Positions 25,925 through 35,046 of a stretch of 64,000 nt of DNA are shown one piece after another. The position numbers were made by a program, and so were the translations under genes. The DNA lies in NCBI GenBank assembly GCA_032162705.1, contig JAVRON010000098.1:1-64000 (forward strand), given 5' to 3'. Below the pieces are notes generated by a model. That model was not told the DNA's origin, made no database searches, and worked only from the letters and a program-made list of their open reading frames with translations. The stretch's first letter is position 1. Each line of letters begins with the position of its first letter. This DNA comes from QHXN01 sp032162705 (GTDB lineage Bacteria; Acidobacteriota; Blastocatellia; Pyrinomonadales; Pyrinomonadaceae).

Positions 25925-27679
25925 TCAATAGCCGACCGGCTCGCCGTAGTTGCGCGGGTCGCTTGCGCCGAGTCGGACGCCGGTCTTCTCCTCGATCATG
26001 ATGCCTTGCGCGTCGCCCATGTAGTGTGGCTTCTGCGTCAGTTTGTGGCCGCGGACTTCGAGCGCGCGGAAGGTGTCGGCGCTCATCCCGAAAGGCTCGT
26101 AGACGATCTCGTCGGGCAGCCATTGATGATGTATGCGCGGCGCGTCAATCGCCTGCTGGATGTTCATGTCAAAGTCGATGATGTTGGTGATGACCTGCAA
26201 GACCGTGTTGATGATGGTGGGCCCGCCCGGCGAGCCGACGGCGAACCAGAGCGAGCCGTCTTGACGCATCACGAAGGTCGGCGTCATCGCCGAGAGCGGG
26301 CGCTTGCGCGGGGCGACGGCGTTGCGCTCACCCTGAATCAACCCGAACATGTTCGGCGTGCCGGGCTTGGCGGCAAAGTCGTCCATCTCGTCGTTCATCA
26401 GCACGCCCGTCCCCTTCATCACGACCTTCGAGCCGAAGCTATCGTTCAGCGTGTAAGTGTTCGAGACGCAATTCCCTTCGGCGTCAACGACCGTAAAGTG
26501 TGTCGTCTCCTCTGACTCAGCACCCGTCGGATGCCCGGCCTTCACTTCGTCGCTCGTCGAGGCGCGGTCGGCGCGAATGCTCTTACGCTGTCGCTCGGCG
26601 TAAGCCTTGTCGATGAGTCCGACGACGGGCACATCGACGAAGTCCGCGTCGCCCATGTACTCGGCGCGGTCGGCGAAGGCGCGGCGCATCGCCTCGGTCT
26701 CGGCGTGATAGCGCTCGGAAGAGGATGCCCCCATGTGACGCAGGTCAAAGCCTTCGAGGATGTTGAGCATCTCGATGAGCACCGCGCCTCCGGAAGAAGG
26801 CGGCGGCATCGAGATGACTTCAAAGCCGCGATAGGTCGTCCGCAGAGGCACGCGCTCCTTCGCGACGTAGTTCTTCATGTCTTCGAGCGTGACCAGCCCA
26901 TCGTGCGCGCGCATGTCTTCACTGATCAGCCGTGCGGTTCGCCCCTCGTAAAACTCGCGCGGGCCGAGGCGCTGCATACGCGCGAAGGTCGCGGCCAGTT
27001 CGGGCTGTCGCCAAACCTCTCCCTCTTTGAAGAAGTTCCCGTCCCTCAGGTAAACCTTCTTCGACTCCGCATAAACCCCCAACTCCTTTGCATTGCCTTG
27101 CAGCGAGCGAGCCAGATGGTACGGGAGTGCGAAGCCTTCGGCGGCGAGGCGGCGTGCAGGCTCGACGAGCTGCGCCCAGTTGAGCCTGCCTGAGCCGTAC
27201 TTCCTGAGCGCCAACTCCATCCCTGCGACCGTGCCGGGGACGCCCGACGCACGATAGCCGACGAGCGAGCCACCCTCGCCCTTTTTCAGTTCGCCGCGCT
27301 CATCCAGATACACGTTGCGATTCGCAGACGCCGGGGCCATCTCGCGGTAATCAATCGCGGTCGTGCGCCCGTCGCGCAGACGTATCAACATAAAGCCGCC
27401 GCCGCCGAGGTTCCCCGCCGCCGGGTAGGTCACGGCGAGCGCGAAGGCGACCGCGATGGCCGCATCGACCGCATTGCCGCCGCGCCGCAGAACGTCCACG
27501 CCCACCTGTGAAGCGATCCTGCTCGTCGAGGCGACCATGCCGTGCGGCGCGCGTACAGGCTCGGGCGACGCCGCGAAAGCAACACCGTAACGCCCCGCAT
27601 CCCGCAAGAGTGACGCGGCGGGCGAAAGCAGAAGGACGAAGACGAGAAGCAGTCTGACGAAGGTCTGTTTGGTTGGCAT
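25925..27679 (-). CDS. ggt: Gamma-glutamyltransferase (glutathione hydrolase)
   Basis: 584 aa, periplasmic, made as a precursor that self-cleaves. The signal sequence starts at ATG 27679 behind TGAGG. The frame stays open to 27787, but the extra residues come from the heptad array and contain a duplicated LKDLFYLVTRH, so they are rejected. The autocatalytic Thr is in ESEETTHFTVVD. The gamma-glutamate binding residues follow in MNDEMDDF and the oxyanion region around SPGGPTI. It hydrolyses gamma-glutamyl bonds in glutathione or peptides and can use D-glutamyl donors in some bacteria. It sits between the racemase/deacylase genes and pepP. Confidence 0.92.
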   Translation of the reverse strand: MPTKQTFVRLLLVFVLLLSPAASLLRDAGRYGVAFAASPEPVRAPHGMVASTSRIASQVGVDVLRRGGNAVDAAIAVAFALAVTYPAAGNLGGGGFMLIRLRDGRTTAIDYREMAPASANRNVYLDERGELKKGEGGSLVGYRASGVPGTVAGMELALRKYGSGRLNWAQLVEPARRLAAEGFALPYHLARSLQGNAKELGVYAESKKVYLRDGNFFKEGEVWRQPELAATFARMQRLGPREFYEGRTARLISEDMRAHDGLVTLEDMKNYVAKERVPLRTTYRGFEVISMPPPSSGGAVLIEMLNILEGFDLRHMGASSSERYHAETEAMRRAFADRAEYMGDADFVDVPVVGLIDKAYAERQRKSIRADRASTSDEVKAGHPTGAESEETTHFTVVDAEGNCVSNTYTLNDSFGSKVVMKGTGVLMNDEMDDFAAKPGTPNMFGLIQGERNAVAPRKRPLSAMTPTFVMRQDGSLWFAVGSPGGPTIINTVLQVITNIIDFDMNIQQAIDAPRIHHQWLPDEIVYEPFGMSADTFRALEVRGHKLTQKPHYMGDAQGIMIEEKTGVRLGASDPRNYGEPVGY

Positions 27680-27692
27680 CGGAATGAGCCTC

Positions 27693-27798
27693 ATAAGTGA
27701 TAAGTGACGAGTGACAAGATAAAATAAATCCTTCAAGCAGTGACGAGTGACAAGATAAAACAAGTCTTTCAACTCGTCACTTGTCACTCGTCACTTTT
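27693..27798. repeat. Heptad inverted-repeat array (AGTGACG/AGTGACA type), array 4
   Basis: AGTGATAAGTGACGAGTGAC (27697-27716) is partly repeated at 27739-27753. The reverse complement follows at 27773-27795 (CTCGTCACTTGTCACTCGTC). The stop codon of the GNAT gene (27791-27793) is inside the right arm. A TTTTTT run lies next to it. Confidence 0.9.
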
Positions 27799-28264
27799 TT
27801 AAACTCAGGTCAAGCTCCATGTACAGTGCTCCCTCAATCGGATTGAAGCGATAAGGCTCGATCTCTCGGAAACCGAGCGAGCGATAGAGTGCGATGGCCG
27901 CGCCCATGACGGGGAGCGTGTCGAGGCGCATTCGCTCGTAGCCGATTTCGCTCGCTTCGCGGATGACGGTTTCAGCGAGCGTGCGGCCCAGTCCGGTGCC
28001 GCGGAAAGCAGGGCGCACGTAAAGCCGCTTCATCTCGCAGAGGCTTTCGTCAATCTTACGCAAAGCGACGCACCCGGCAACGCCGTCTTCGGAATACGCG
28101 ACGATCAGGCGACCCGTCGGTGGCGCGTAGTCGCCGGGAAGCGAGGCAAGCTCCTGCTCGAAGTTTTGAAAGCAGAGGTCGATGCCGGTCGTGCCTGCGT
28201 ACTCGTTGAAGAGGCCACGCGCCTCCTCAACCTGCGCGCTCGTCTCAGCCCACAGCAGTTTCAT
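27791..28264 (-). CDS. GNAT-family N-acyltransferase
   Basis: 157 aa from ATG 28264, which has AGAGG seven bases upstream. The GNAT fold is clear: motif A is RLYVRPAFRGTGLGRTLAE (acyl-CoA pyrophosphate loop RGTGLG), followed by YRSLGFREIEPYR in motif B. It is third in the series racemase, deacylase, GNAT. In Geobacillus kaustophilus such a GNAT succinylates D-amino acids for the racemase. That role is inferred from context here, and an ordinary small-molecule acetyltransferase is the alternative. Its stop lies in a heptad array. Confidence 0.8.
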   Translation of the reverse strand: MKLLWAETSAQVEEARGLFNEYAGTTGIDLCFQNFEQELASLPGDYAPPTGRLIVAYSEDGVAGCVALRKIDESLCEMKRLYVRPAFRGTGLGRTLAETVIREASEIGYERMRLDTLPVMGAAIALYRSLGFREIEPYRFNPIEGALYMELDLSLKK

Positions 28265-28345
28265 GCCTGACCTCTTCGGCGAGTTCGGCGAGTTCAAGTC
28301 TGACCTCCGCGAGTTTATGCCTGCCCTTCGGCGAGTTTATGCCAG
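28262..28345. repeat. Tandem degenerate copies of the GNAT initiation region
   Basis: On the minus strand the gap holds about three imperfect copies of a module reading GARGGYCAGGCAT-AACTCGC, each with a GGAGG/GAAGGG-like site followed by GCATRA. The last copy supplies the true GAGG and ATG of the GNAT gene. Confidence 0.6.
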
Positions 28346-28349
28346 ACCT

Positions 28350-29534
28350 TTATAAGCTCGCGATGAGCGCGGCCAGCAAAGCTCCGCGCCGCACCACTGC
28401 GTCGGCGTCGATGTGTTCGTGCGCCGCGTGCGCGCCGTCGCCATCGACGCCGAGACCATCAAGCACGGTCGCACCACAGGCGGCAGCGAAGTTCCCGTCC
28501 GAAGCTCCGCCCACGCTCGCCTCTCCAAGCTCGATGCCGAGAGAGGCAGCCACGTGTCGCGCCCGCTCGAAGAGTTCGGCCACGGCGGGGGTGCGCTCCA
28601 TCGGCGGGCGATTAATCGTGCCGCCCACACGGAGCCGCGCACGCTCGTCGAACGGCTTCAACCCGCGTATCGACTGCTCGACACGCTGTGCCTCGTCCGC
28701 GCTGCTGAAGCGCACGTCGATCTCGGCGCGCGCCTCTCCGGCGACGACGTTGGCGACCGTGCCCCCCGACACAGTTCCGACGTTGATGGTCGTGCCGAGT
28801 TCGGGTCGCGCGAGCGAGGCGACGTGCTCTATCTGCCGCGCAATTTCGAGGACGGCGCTAATACCCTTCTCAGGCTCAAGCCCCGCGTGAGCGGCGCGAC
28901 CTTCGACAACGAGCGTGAAGAGTCCAGTCCCTTTGCGTGCCGTCTTCGCGCGTCCGCCCGGCGCTGGCGGCTCAAGCACGAGCACGCACTCGGCGCGTGC
29001 CGACTCGCGCTCGACGAGTGCGCGCCCGCTGAAACTCCCTGCCTCTTCATCACACGTCAAAAGAAGTACGACCGGTCGTCGCGGCTCGATCCCGAGCACT
29101 GCACAAGCGTGAATCGCTTCGAGCGCGACGGCGCAGCTCGCCTTCATGTCGTAGACACCCGGCGCGTGTATGCGCCCCTCCGACTCGCGCCACGGTCTTT
29201 CGGCGAGAGTGCCGCGCGGATGCACAGTGTCCGTGTGGCCGAGCAGAAGTATCGTGCGCTCTTCGGAAGAAGCTTGACCGAATGCGCGAATGATTAAGTG
29301 CTCGCCATAGCCTTCGGGCGCTTCGATGCGCTCGACCGATTCGACAACGCTTAGAGACTCCGCCGCTTCTGAGAGCAGACGGACGACCGTACCGCTTCCC
29401 ACGCCGTCGCCCGACGGCGATTCTATCTCGCAGAGCTTACGCGACAGCGAGAGAATCTCAACGCGCCTGCTCTCGAAATGGCGGAGCAGCCTTTGCGCGT
29501 TTGTGCTGTCGAGTGCGAGCTGCATGTGTTTCAA
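28350..29534 (-). CDS. M20-family deacylase/carboxypeptidase (CPG2-like)
   Basis: 394 aa, zinc amidohydrolase of the M20 family. Metal ligands are visible: His100 and Asp102 in LGHTDTVH, Asp129 in GVYDMKAS, the catalytic CDEEAGS (163/164), and a late His in AAHEHIDAD. A central dimerisation domain is present (about 190-300). No signal peptide, so it is cytoplasmic. It overlaps the racemase gene by 4 bp (TTG start inside TTGA); an ATG at 29525 is an alternative. In known D-to-L amino acid pathways an M20 enzyme removes the succinyl group from the N-succinyl-L-amino acid made by the racemase, and this is the likely job here. A carboxypeptidase G2 activity is the alternative. Confidence 0.85.
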   Translation of the reverse strand: MKHMQLALDSTNAQRLLRHFESRRVEILSLSRKLCEIESPSGDGVGSGTVVRLLSEAAESLSVVESVERIEAPEGYGEHLIIRAFGQASSEERTILLLGHTDTVHPRGTLAERPWRESEGRIHAPGVYDMKASCAVALEAIHACAVLGIEPRRPVVLLLTCDEEAGSFSGRALVERESARAECVLVLEPPAPGGRAKTARKGTGLFTLVVEGRAAHAGLEPEKGISAVLEIARQIEHVASLARPELGTTINVGTVSGGTVANVVAGEARAEIDVRFSSADEAQRVEQSIRGLKPFDERARLRVGGTINRPPMERTPAVAELFERARHVAASLGIELGEASVGGASDGNFAAACGATVLDGLGVDGDGAHAAHEHIDADAVVRRGALLAALIASL

Positions 29535-30646
29535 CCGGCGGTCAGCGTCTCTGTGCGTACGGTCAGTGATTCGATGAGATCACGTCGGACTTCAAAGCCG
29601 ATGCCGGGTGCATCGGGCGCATTGATGGTTCCATGCGGCGTGACGGTGACTTGCGGCTCGATGATGTCCTCGGCCCAGTAGCGTGCGCTGGCGGACACGT
29701 CGCCGGGGAGCGTGAAGCCGCGCAGGGTCGCCATCGCGATATTGTGTGCGCGCCCGATCCCGGATTCGAGCATGCCGCCGCACCAGATGGGAATCCGGCT
29801 GCGACGGCACACGGCCTCGACGCGTGCGGCCTCACTGTGTCCACCGACGCGGCCCAGCTTGACGTTGATGATGCGACAGGCCCCAAGCTCGATGGCCTTG
29901 CGCGCGTCCTCGGCTGAGTGGATAGACTCGTCGAGGCAGACAGGCGTTTTGATCTGACGCTGGAGCGCGGCGTGGTCTTCGCGGTCGTCATAGGCGAGCG
30001 GCTGCTCGATCATCATCAGGTCGTACTCGTCGAGCGCGCGTAAGGTAGGCAGGTCTTCGAGCGTATAGGCGGAATTGGCGTCAACCATCAACGGCGTGTC
30101 GGGGAAGCGTGCGCGGACTTGCTCGACGACGGCGCGATCCCAACCCGGCTTGATCTTGATCTTGATGCGTTGGTAGCCTGCGGCAAGCTCACCTTCGATT
30201 TTTTCGATAAGGGCTTCGGGCGAATCCTGTATGCCGATTGAGACGCCGCAGGGAATCTCCGTCTGCACGCCCCCGAGATGCTTCCAGAGCGGCACGCCCA
30301 GACGCTTCGACTCCAAGTCCCAACAGGCCGTCTCGATTGAAGCCTTCGCCATGCGATTGCCGCGCACGCTCCGCATCAACTCGCCCACGTCGGAGGCCGT
30401 CTCCGACTCATGGCCGAGAATCATCGGCGCGAGGAAACCGCGCGTCACCTCCCAGGCCGAGTCGATCCACTCCTCGCAGTAGAAAGGCCCCTCGCCCGCC
30501 GTACACTCGCCCCAGCCTTCCGCGCCGTCGCTATCCGTGACGCGGACGAGCATAATGCGTCGCTCAATCGTGCGCCCGAAGCTTGTCTCGAAAAAGTGTA
30601 CGAGCCGCAGGCGTATCTCGCGCAACTCGATTAGACGGATGTTCAT
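29531..30646 (-). CDS. N-succinylamino acid racemase / o-succinylbenzoate synthase-type enolase-superfamily enzyme
   Basis: 371 aa, muconate-lactonising-enzyme subgroup. Catalytic residues are complete: Lys162/Lys164 in RIKIKIKPGWD, metal ligands Asp189 (MVDANSAYT), Glu214 (MIEQPL) and Asp239 (CLDES), and the second base Lys263 in NVKLGRVGG. These match the Amycolatopsis NSAR/OSBS numbering almost exactly. Arg266, which I recall being linked to racemase specificity, is present. No other menaquinone genes are near, and the next two genes are an M20 deacylase and a GNAT. So N-succinylamino acid racemisation is more likely than menaquinone synthesis, though both activities often coexist. It is the first gene of the cluster. 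Confidence 0.85.
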   Translation of the reverse strand: MNIRLIELREIRLRLVHFFETSFGRTIERRIMLVRVTDSDGAEGWGECTAGEGPFYCEEWIDSAWEVTRGFLAPMILGHESETASDVGELMRSVRGNRMAKASIETACWDLESKRLGVPLWKHLGGVQTEIPCGVSIGIQDSPEALIEKIEGELAAGYQRIKIKIKPGWDRAVVEQVRARFPDTPLMVDANSAYTLEDLPTLRALDEYDLMMIEQPLAYDDREDHAALQRQIKTPVCLDESIHSAEDARKAIELGACRIINVKLGRVGGHSEAARVEAVCRRSRIPIWCGGMLESGIGRAHNIAMATLRGFTLPGDVSASARYWAEDIIEPQVTVTPHGTINAPDAPGIGFEVRRDLIESLTVRTETLTAG

Positions 30647-30701
30647 GCGGGCAAAAGACTCCGAAGTACGATAGATGGAAGAATTTTACAGCGTCCTAGG
30701 T

Positions 30702-30864
30702 GCTATAGCAATTTTCACTTGAATGAAGAGGACGGGATATTCACCGCAGAGGCGCTGAGGACGGAGAGACTCGCAGAGATAATTCAACCCTCTGCGAGTC
30801 TCGGCGCCCTCCGCGCCTCTGCGGTGAACCCTACTGACATTACATTCAAGTGAAAGCTGCTTTA
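30702..30864. repeat. MITE-like palindromic repeat, copy C (most complete)
   Basis: Outer inverted repeats are nearly intact: TATAGCAATTTTCACTTGAA near 30704-30723 and TTCAAGTGAAAGCTGCTTTA at 30845-30864. The core palindrome 30740-30829 begins TTCACCGCAGAGGCGCTGAG. About 160 bp in all, no open reading frame. It lies between the racemase promoter region and the end of the suf operon. Confidence 0.9.
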
Positions 30865-30876
30865 ATTCAATAGAAC

Positions 30877-30903
30877 GAAGGCGACCCAGAGCGGGCCGCC
30901 TTC
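30877..30903 (-). terminator. Likely intrinsic terminator of the suf operon
   Basis: On the minus strand GAAGGCGGCCC-GCTCT-GGGTCGCCTTC forms an 11-bp stem with one G-U pair and a 5-nt loop. GTTCTATT follows. It begins 26 bp after the sufU stop. Confidence 0.5.
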
Positions 30904-30929
30904 AGAGCTTTGTGATGGTCGTCAGAGAC

Positions 30930-31424
30930 TTACTCGGAGGCTGCTGGCTGCGGGAGGGCGGGGCCAACGTGTTCCGTTGATGTCATCTCCTCGCCTTCGA
31001 GCGCGGCACGCATCGTATGCCACGGGAGGCTCGCACATGGCACACGCGCATGGAACTTGTGAACGTTGCCGAAGGCTTTTCCTAGTTTGCCCAATTGATC
31101 GGGGAGGGTCTCTGCATCGAGCTTCCCGATAACCATCTGGTGGAACTTATCGAAGATGGCTTCTGCCTCTTGACGGGTCTTACCTTTAAGAGCCTCTGTC
31201 ATCATACTTGCAGATGACTTTGAGATTGAGCAGCCCTCCCCTAGAAAGCTGATGTCCTTTACGACCTCACCCTCCAGCTGCATGTAGACCACCAGCATAT
31301 CGCCGCAAGTCCGATTGTGGCCGAGGGACTTTCGATTGGCCGTCTCGATTCGGTGAAAATTGCGAGGTTTTTTTTCGTGATCTTTCACTACCTCGTTGAA
31401 TAGCTCGCGGAGTTCTTCAGACAT
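30930..31424 (-). CDS. sufU: SufU-type iron-sulfur assembly / sulfur-acceptor protein
   Basis: 164 aa. IscU/SufU fold with Cys40 and Asp42 (TCGDML), Cys65 (GEGCSIS) and Cys130 (VPCASLPW), the same set that binds zinc in Bacillus SufU. The extra segment between Cys65 and Cys130 is typical of SufU rather than IscU. In Firmicutes and related systems SufU accepts sulfur from SufS and passes it to SufBCD. The gene starts 2 bp after sufS and ends the operon. The last 20 residues are a variable tail. Confidence 0.93.
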   Translation of the reverse strand: MSEELRELFNEVVKDHEKKPRNFHRIETANRKSLGHNRTCGDMLVVYMQLEGEVVKDISFLGEGCSISKSSASMMTEALKGKTRQEAEAIFDKFHQMVIGKLDAETLPDQLGKLGKAFGNVHKFHARVPCASLPWHTMRAALEGEEMTSTEHVGPALPQPAASE

Positions 31425-31426
31425 TG

Positions 31427-32707
31427 CTAGCCTAACACCTCGATCACACTTTCGACCGCACGGATAAAAATATCCACTTCCTCTTTAGTATTGTAGAAGG
31501 CGAAAGAAGCGCGCGTCGTGGCGGGCACGTTGAAGTGCTGCATGACCGGTTGCGCGCAATGGTGTCCCGCCCTCACCGCGACCCCTTCATGGTCTAAGAT
31601 CGTCCCGATGTCATGTGGGTGAATCTCGTCGATGACGAAGGCGAGGACGCTCGCCTTCTCGCGCGCCGTGCCGATGATACGGACGCCCTCGACGGCTGAG
31701 ATTTTCTCGGTGGCGTAGGCGAGCAATTCATGTTCGTGTGCGAGCGCCGCCGCGCGGTCGAGGCTATTGAGATAATCAATCGCCGCGCCGAGTCCGATCT
31801 GCGAGGCGATGGCCGGAGTGCCCGCCTCGAACTTGTCGGGGATAGCGGCGTACGTGCTCCGCTCGAACGTGACGGTGCGAATCATCGAGCCGCCGCCTAA
31901 GAATGGGTTCATCTTCTCCAAAAGCTCGGCCTTGCCGTAGAGCACGCCGCTGCCCGTCGGCGCGAACATCTTGTGGCCGGAGATGACGTAGAAGTCGCAG
32001 TCCAAATCCTGCACGTCCAAAGCGAGGTGCGGAGCGCCCTGCGCCCCATCGACGAGCACGGGCACGCCCATCTTGTGCGCCCGCGCCGTAATCTCCTTGA
32101 TGGGATTTATCGTGCCGAGCGCGTTCGAGATATGGCCGACGCAGACGAGCTTCGTGCGTTCATTCAAGACGGCGTCGAACTCGTCGAGCAGCAACTCTCC
32201 GGCGTCGTTCATCGGGATGACACGAAGGCGCGCGCCCTTCTCTTCGCAGAGCATCTGCCAGGGGACGAGGTTCGAGTGATGCTCCATCTCGGAGACGACG
32301 ATCTCGTCGCCCTCCCCGACGAACTTCCGCCCATAGCCGTGCATGACGAGGTTAACGCCTTCTGTAACGCCGCGCACGAAGATGCACTCTCGCGCCTCGC
32401 GCGCGTTGATGAAGCGCTTGACCTTCTCGCGTGCGCCCTCGTAGGCGGAGGTCGCGCGCTGGCTCAGGTAATGGACGCCGCGGTGTATGTTCGAGTGTTC
32501 CTCGCGGAGATACTTCGACCCGCGCTCGATGACGATGCGAGGCACCTGCGCCGACGCCGCGTTGTCGAGATAGACGAGCGGCTTGCCGTTCACCGTCTGG
32601 CCGAGGACTGGAAAGTCTTCGCGCACGCGCGCAACGTCCCATCCGCTGCCCGCGCCCCTATGTTCGATTGTCTTCTCTGTCGCGATCATCTTCTCTGTTG
32701 CGATCAT
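31427..32707 (-). CDS. sufS: Cysteine desulfurase SufS
   Basis: 426 aa, PLP enzyme that takes sulfur from cysteine for Fe-S assembly. The PLP lysine is in SGHKMFAPTGSG, and the catalytic cysteine in RAGHHCAQPV about 50 residues from the end. The group II (SufS/CsdA) layout is clear. The first 12 residues read MIATEKMIATEK because the start region is an 18-bp tandem duplication, so ATG 32707 and ATG 32689 are both possible starts. The gene stands between sufD (66 bp gap) and sufU (2 bp gap). Confidence 0.94.
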   Translation of the reverse strand: MIATEKMIATEKTIEHRGAGSGWDVARVREDFPVLGQTVNGKPLVYLDNAASAQVPRIVIERGSKYLREEHSNIHRGVHYLSQRATSAYEGAREKVKRFINAREARECIFVRGVTEGVNLVMHGYGRKFVGEGDEIVVSEMEHHSNLVPWQMLCEEKGARLRVIPMNDAGELLLDEFDAVLNERTKLVCVGHISNALGTINPIKEITARAHKMGVPVLVDGAQGAPHLALDVQDLDCDFYVISGHKMFAPTGSGVLYGKAELLEKMNPFLGGGSMIRTVTFERSTYAAIPDKFEAGTPAIASQIGLGAAIDYLNSLDRAAALAHEHELLAYATEKISAVEGVRIIGTAREKASVLAFVIDEIHPHDIGTILDHEGVAVRAGHHCAQPVMQHFNVPATTRASFAFYNTKEEVDIFIRAVESVIEVLG

Positions 32708-32708
32708 C
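32673..32708 (-). repeat. 18-bp tandem duplication of the sufS start region
   Basis: Two units, 32673-32690 and 32691-32708, differ by one base. Each reads GATGATCGCRACAGAGAA on the minus strand and carries an ATG, with AGAGA before it. Confidence 0.92.
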
Positions 32709-32742
32709 TCTTAAGCTCTCGGCTCCGCTTGATATGCAGGCC

Positions 32743-32771
32743 CTACGCCCTCCCTCACGGTCGGGCTTCCG
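32743..32771. repeat. Solo half of the GAAGCCCGACCG repeat
   Basis: ACGCCCTCCCTCACGGTCGG continues to GCTTCCG and matches the arms at 12714-12738 and 57932-57958. No opposite arm is nearby. It is directly downstream of the sufD stop. Confidence 0.85.
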
Positions 32772-32773
32772 TT

Positions 32774-34135
32774 TCATGCCTCAAGCCGCGCGTGGAGGCG
32801 ATTGAGAATCGCTTCGTCCAACTGCGCGCGGATTGAATCGAACTTGACCCTACCGACGATCTCCTCGGCGAAGCCGTAGGTCAGGAGGTTTCGCGCGAGG
32901 TCGGCGTGCAGGCCGCGGCTCAAGAGGTAGAACAGCTCTTCCTCTTCGAGCTGACCGACGGTCGCGCCGTGCGAGCACTTCACGTCGTCGTTCAGAATCT
33001 CCAACTGCGGCTTGGTGTCCACACGCGCATCAGTTGAGAGAAGGAGATTCTTGTTGCTCTGTTCGGCGTCAGTCTTTTGCGCGCCCTCGCGGACGAACAC
33101 ACGACCGTTAAAGACCGCGCGCGACTTCCCGTCGAGGATGCCCTTGTAATTCTGGCGGCTCGTGCAGTGAGGCTCGCGGTGGTCGATGAGCGAGTGTGTG
33201 TCGGTATGCTGCCCCGTGCCGACGATGTAGAGGCCATCGACGCGGCACTCCGCGCCCTCGCTTGCGAGCAGTACCTCGATATTGTGACGCGAGAGCTGTG
33301 CGCCGAGTGTCACGGTCGTCAGGTCGTATGAGCCGCTGCGCGTGACTTCAGCGCGGGTCGAAGCGATGTGAAATGCGCGTGCGCCCTCGTCCTGCACCTT
33401 GTAGTGCGTGACGCGCGCCCCCTCTCCGACGAAGACCTCGACGACCGCGTCGGTGAAGTATGTTTCGTCTCCGAGCGCAGCATAAGACTCGATGATGTCG
33501 AGACGGCTGTCGCGCCCCGTCACGACGAGCACGCGCGGGAAGGCGGCGCTCTCGGCCTCACCCGGAGCCGTCCTCCCGACCTCATCCGCGGTCGTCAGGA
33601 AGAGTAGCTGCACGGGCGCTTCGACCGTCACGCCCGCGGGGACATGGAGGAATGCGCCGCCGCCGATGAAAGCCGTGTTGAGCGCGGAGAACGCGTCGCT
33701 TCCCTCGCCGGAGAGTCTTCCGAGATGCTCCCACAAAACTTCCGCGTGCTCACCCGCGAGCGCCGCTCCGATGTCCGCAGCGACGACTCCTTCGGGAATC
33801 GCTTCGAGCGATGAGAGCGTAGGGCTGAAGTGACCGTTGATGAAGACTAGATGACTTCCCTTTGCCTCGGCGCTGACAAAATGCTCAACGGCTGTGCGGT
33901 CTGCCTGTTTAGTAGACTCGACGTTCGCGGGCTTGAACGTCTGTCGCGCGAGCGGCGCGACCGAAGTGTACTTCCAATCCTCTTCGTCCGTCGTCGGCAG
34001 TCCGAGTTCCTCGAAGCGCTCGAACGCGCCTTCGCGCAGGCGCGCGACCCAGCCCGGCTCGCACGCGCGCGCGCCGTCGGCAAACTCGCGGAAGGCTTCG
34101 CCGTACGCGCTCTGTTCTTTGATGGCCTGTGACAT
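32774..34135 (-). CDS. sufD: SufD, component of the SufBCD scaffold
   Basis: 453 aa. SufB/SufD-family beta-helix protein. The helical N-terminus contains EEDWKYTSVAPL, typical of SufD, and the C-terminal core reads CSHGATVGQLEEEELFYLLSRG with the conserved His. It partners with SufB and the ATPase SufC in Fe-S cluster assembly. It lies between sufC (118 bp gap holding a hairpin) and sufS. Confidence 0.94.
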   Translation of the reverse strand: MSQAIKEQSAYGEAFREFADGARACEPGWVARLREGAFERFEELGLPTTDEEDWKYTSVAPLARQTFKPANVESTKQADRTAVEHFVSAEAKGSHLVFINGHFSPTLSSLEAIPEGVVAADIGAALAGEHAEVLWEHLGRLSGEGSDAFSALNTAFIGGGAFLHVPAGVTVEAPVQLLFLTTADEVGRTAPGEAESAAFPRVLVVTGRDSRLDIIESYAALGDETYFTDAVVEVFVGEGARVTHYKVQDEGARAFHIASTRAEVTRSGSYDLTTVTLGAQLSRHNIEVLLASEGAECRVDGLYIVGTGQHTDTHSLIDHREPHCTSRQNYKGILDGKSRAVFNGRVFVREGAQKTDAEQSNKNLLLSTDARVDTKPQLEILNDDVKCSHGATVGQLEEEELFYLLSRGLHADLARNLLTYGFAEEIVGRVKFDSIRAQLDEAILNRLHARLEA

Positions 34136-34152
34136 TATTCCGAGCTTTCAGC

Positions 34153-34175
34153 AGTCGGCGTTTCGTCCGCCGACT
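34153..34175. other. Hairpin between sufC and sufD
   Basis: AGTCGGCG (34153-34160) and CGCCGACT (34168-34175), 7-nt loop. On the sufC-to-sufD transcript it could be a processing or attenuation site. The T run lies on the wrong side for termination of the suf mRNA. Confidence 0.45.
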
Positions 34176-34231
34176 TTTATCTCTTTTGTACGTTCAAGTT
34201 TTGAAGTCAATCAATCAAGAGTCTCAACACA

Positions 34232-34253
34232 CTCAAGCGCCAATGGCTGACTC

Positions 34254-34273
<20 letters not shown>
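34232..34273 (-). repeat. 21-bp tandem duplication spanning the sufC stop codon
   Basis: Units 34232-34252 and 34253-34273 match at all but a few bases. Each encodes AIGA followed by TGA on the minus strand, so a spare copy of the C-terminus and stop codon follows the real one. Confidence 0.88.
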
Positions 34274-35027
<754 letters not shown>

Positions 35028-35046
35028 TGTCCTGATGACTCCTTCT

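Noticed and set aside
27680..27787. N-terminal extension of gamma-glutamyltransferase
   Set aside because: It is translated heptad array with a duplicated LKDLFYLVTRH. The signal peptide starts at ATG 27679 with an SD site.
29531..30646. Plain menC for menaquinone synthesis
   Set aside because: No other men genes are near, and the operon partners are M20 and GNAT. Promiscuous OSBS activity remains possible, so no gene symbol was given.
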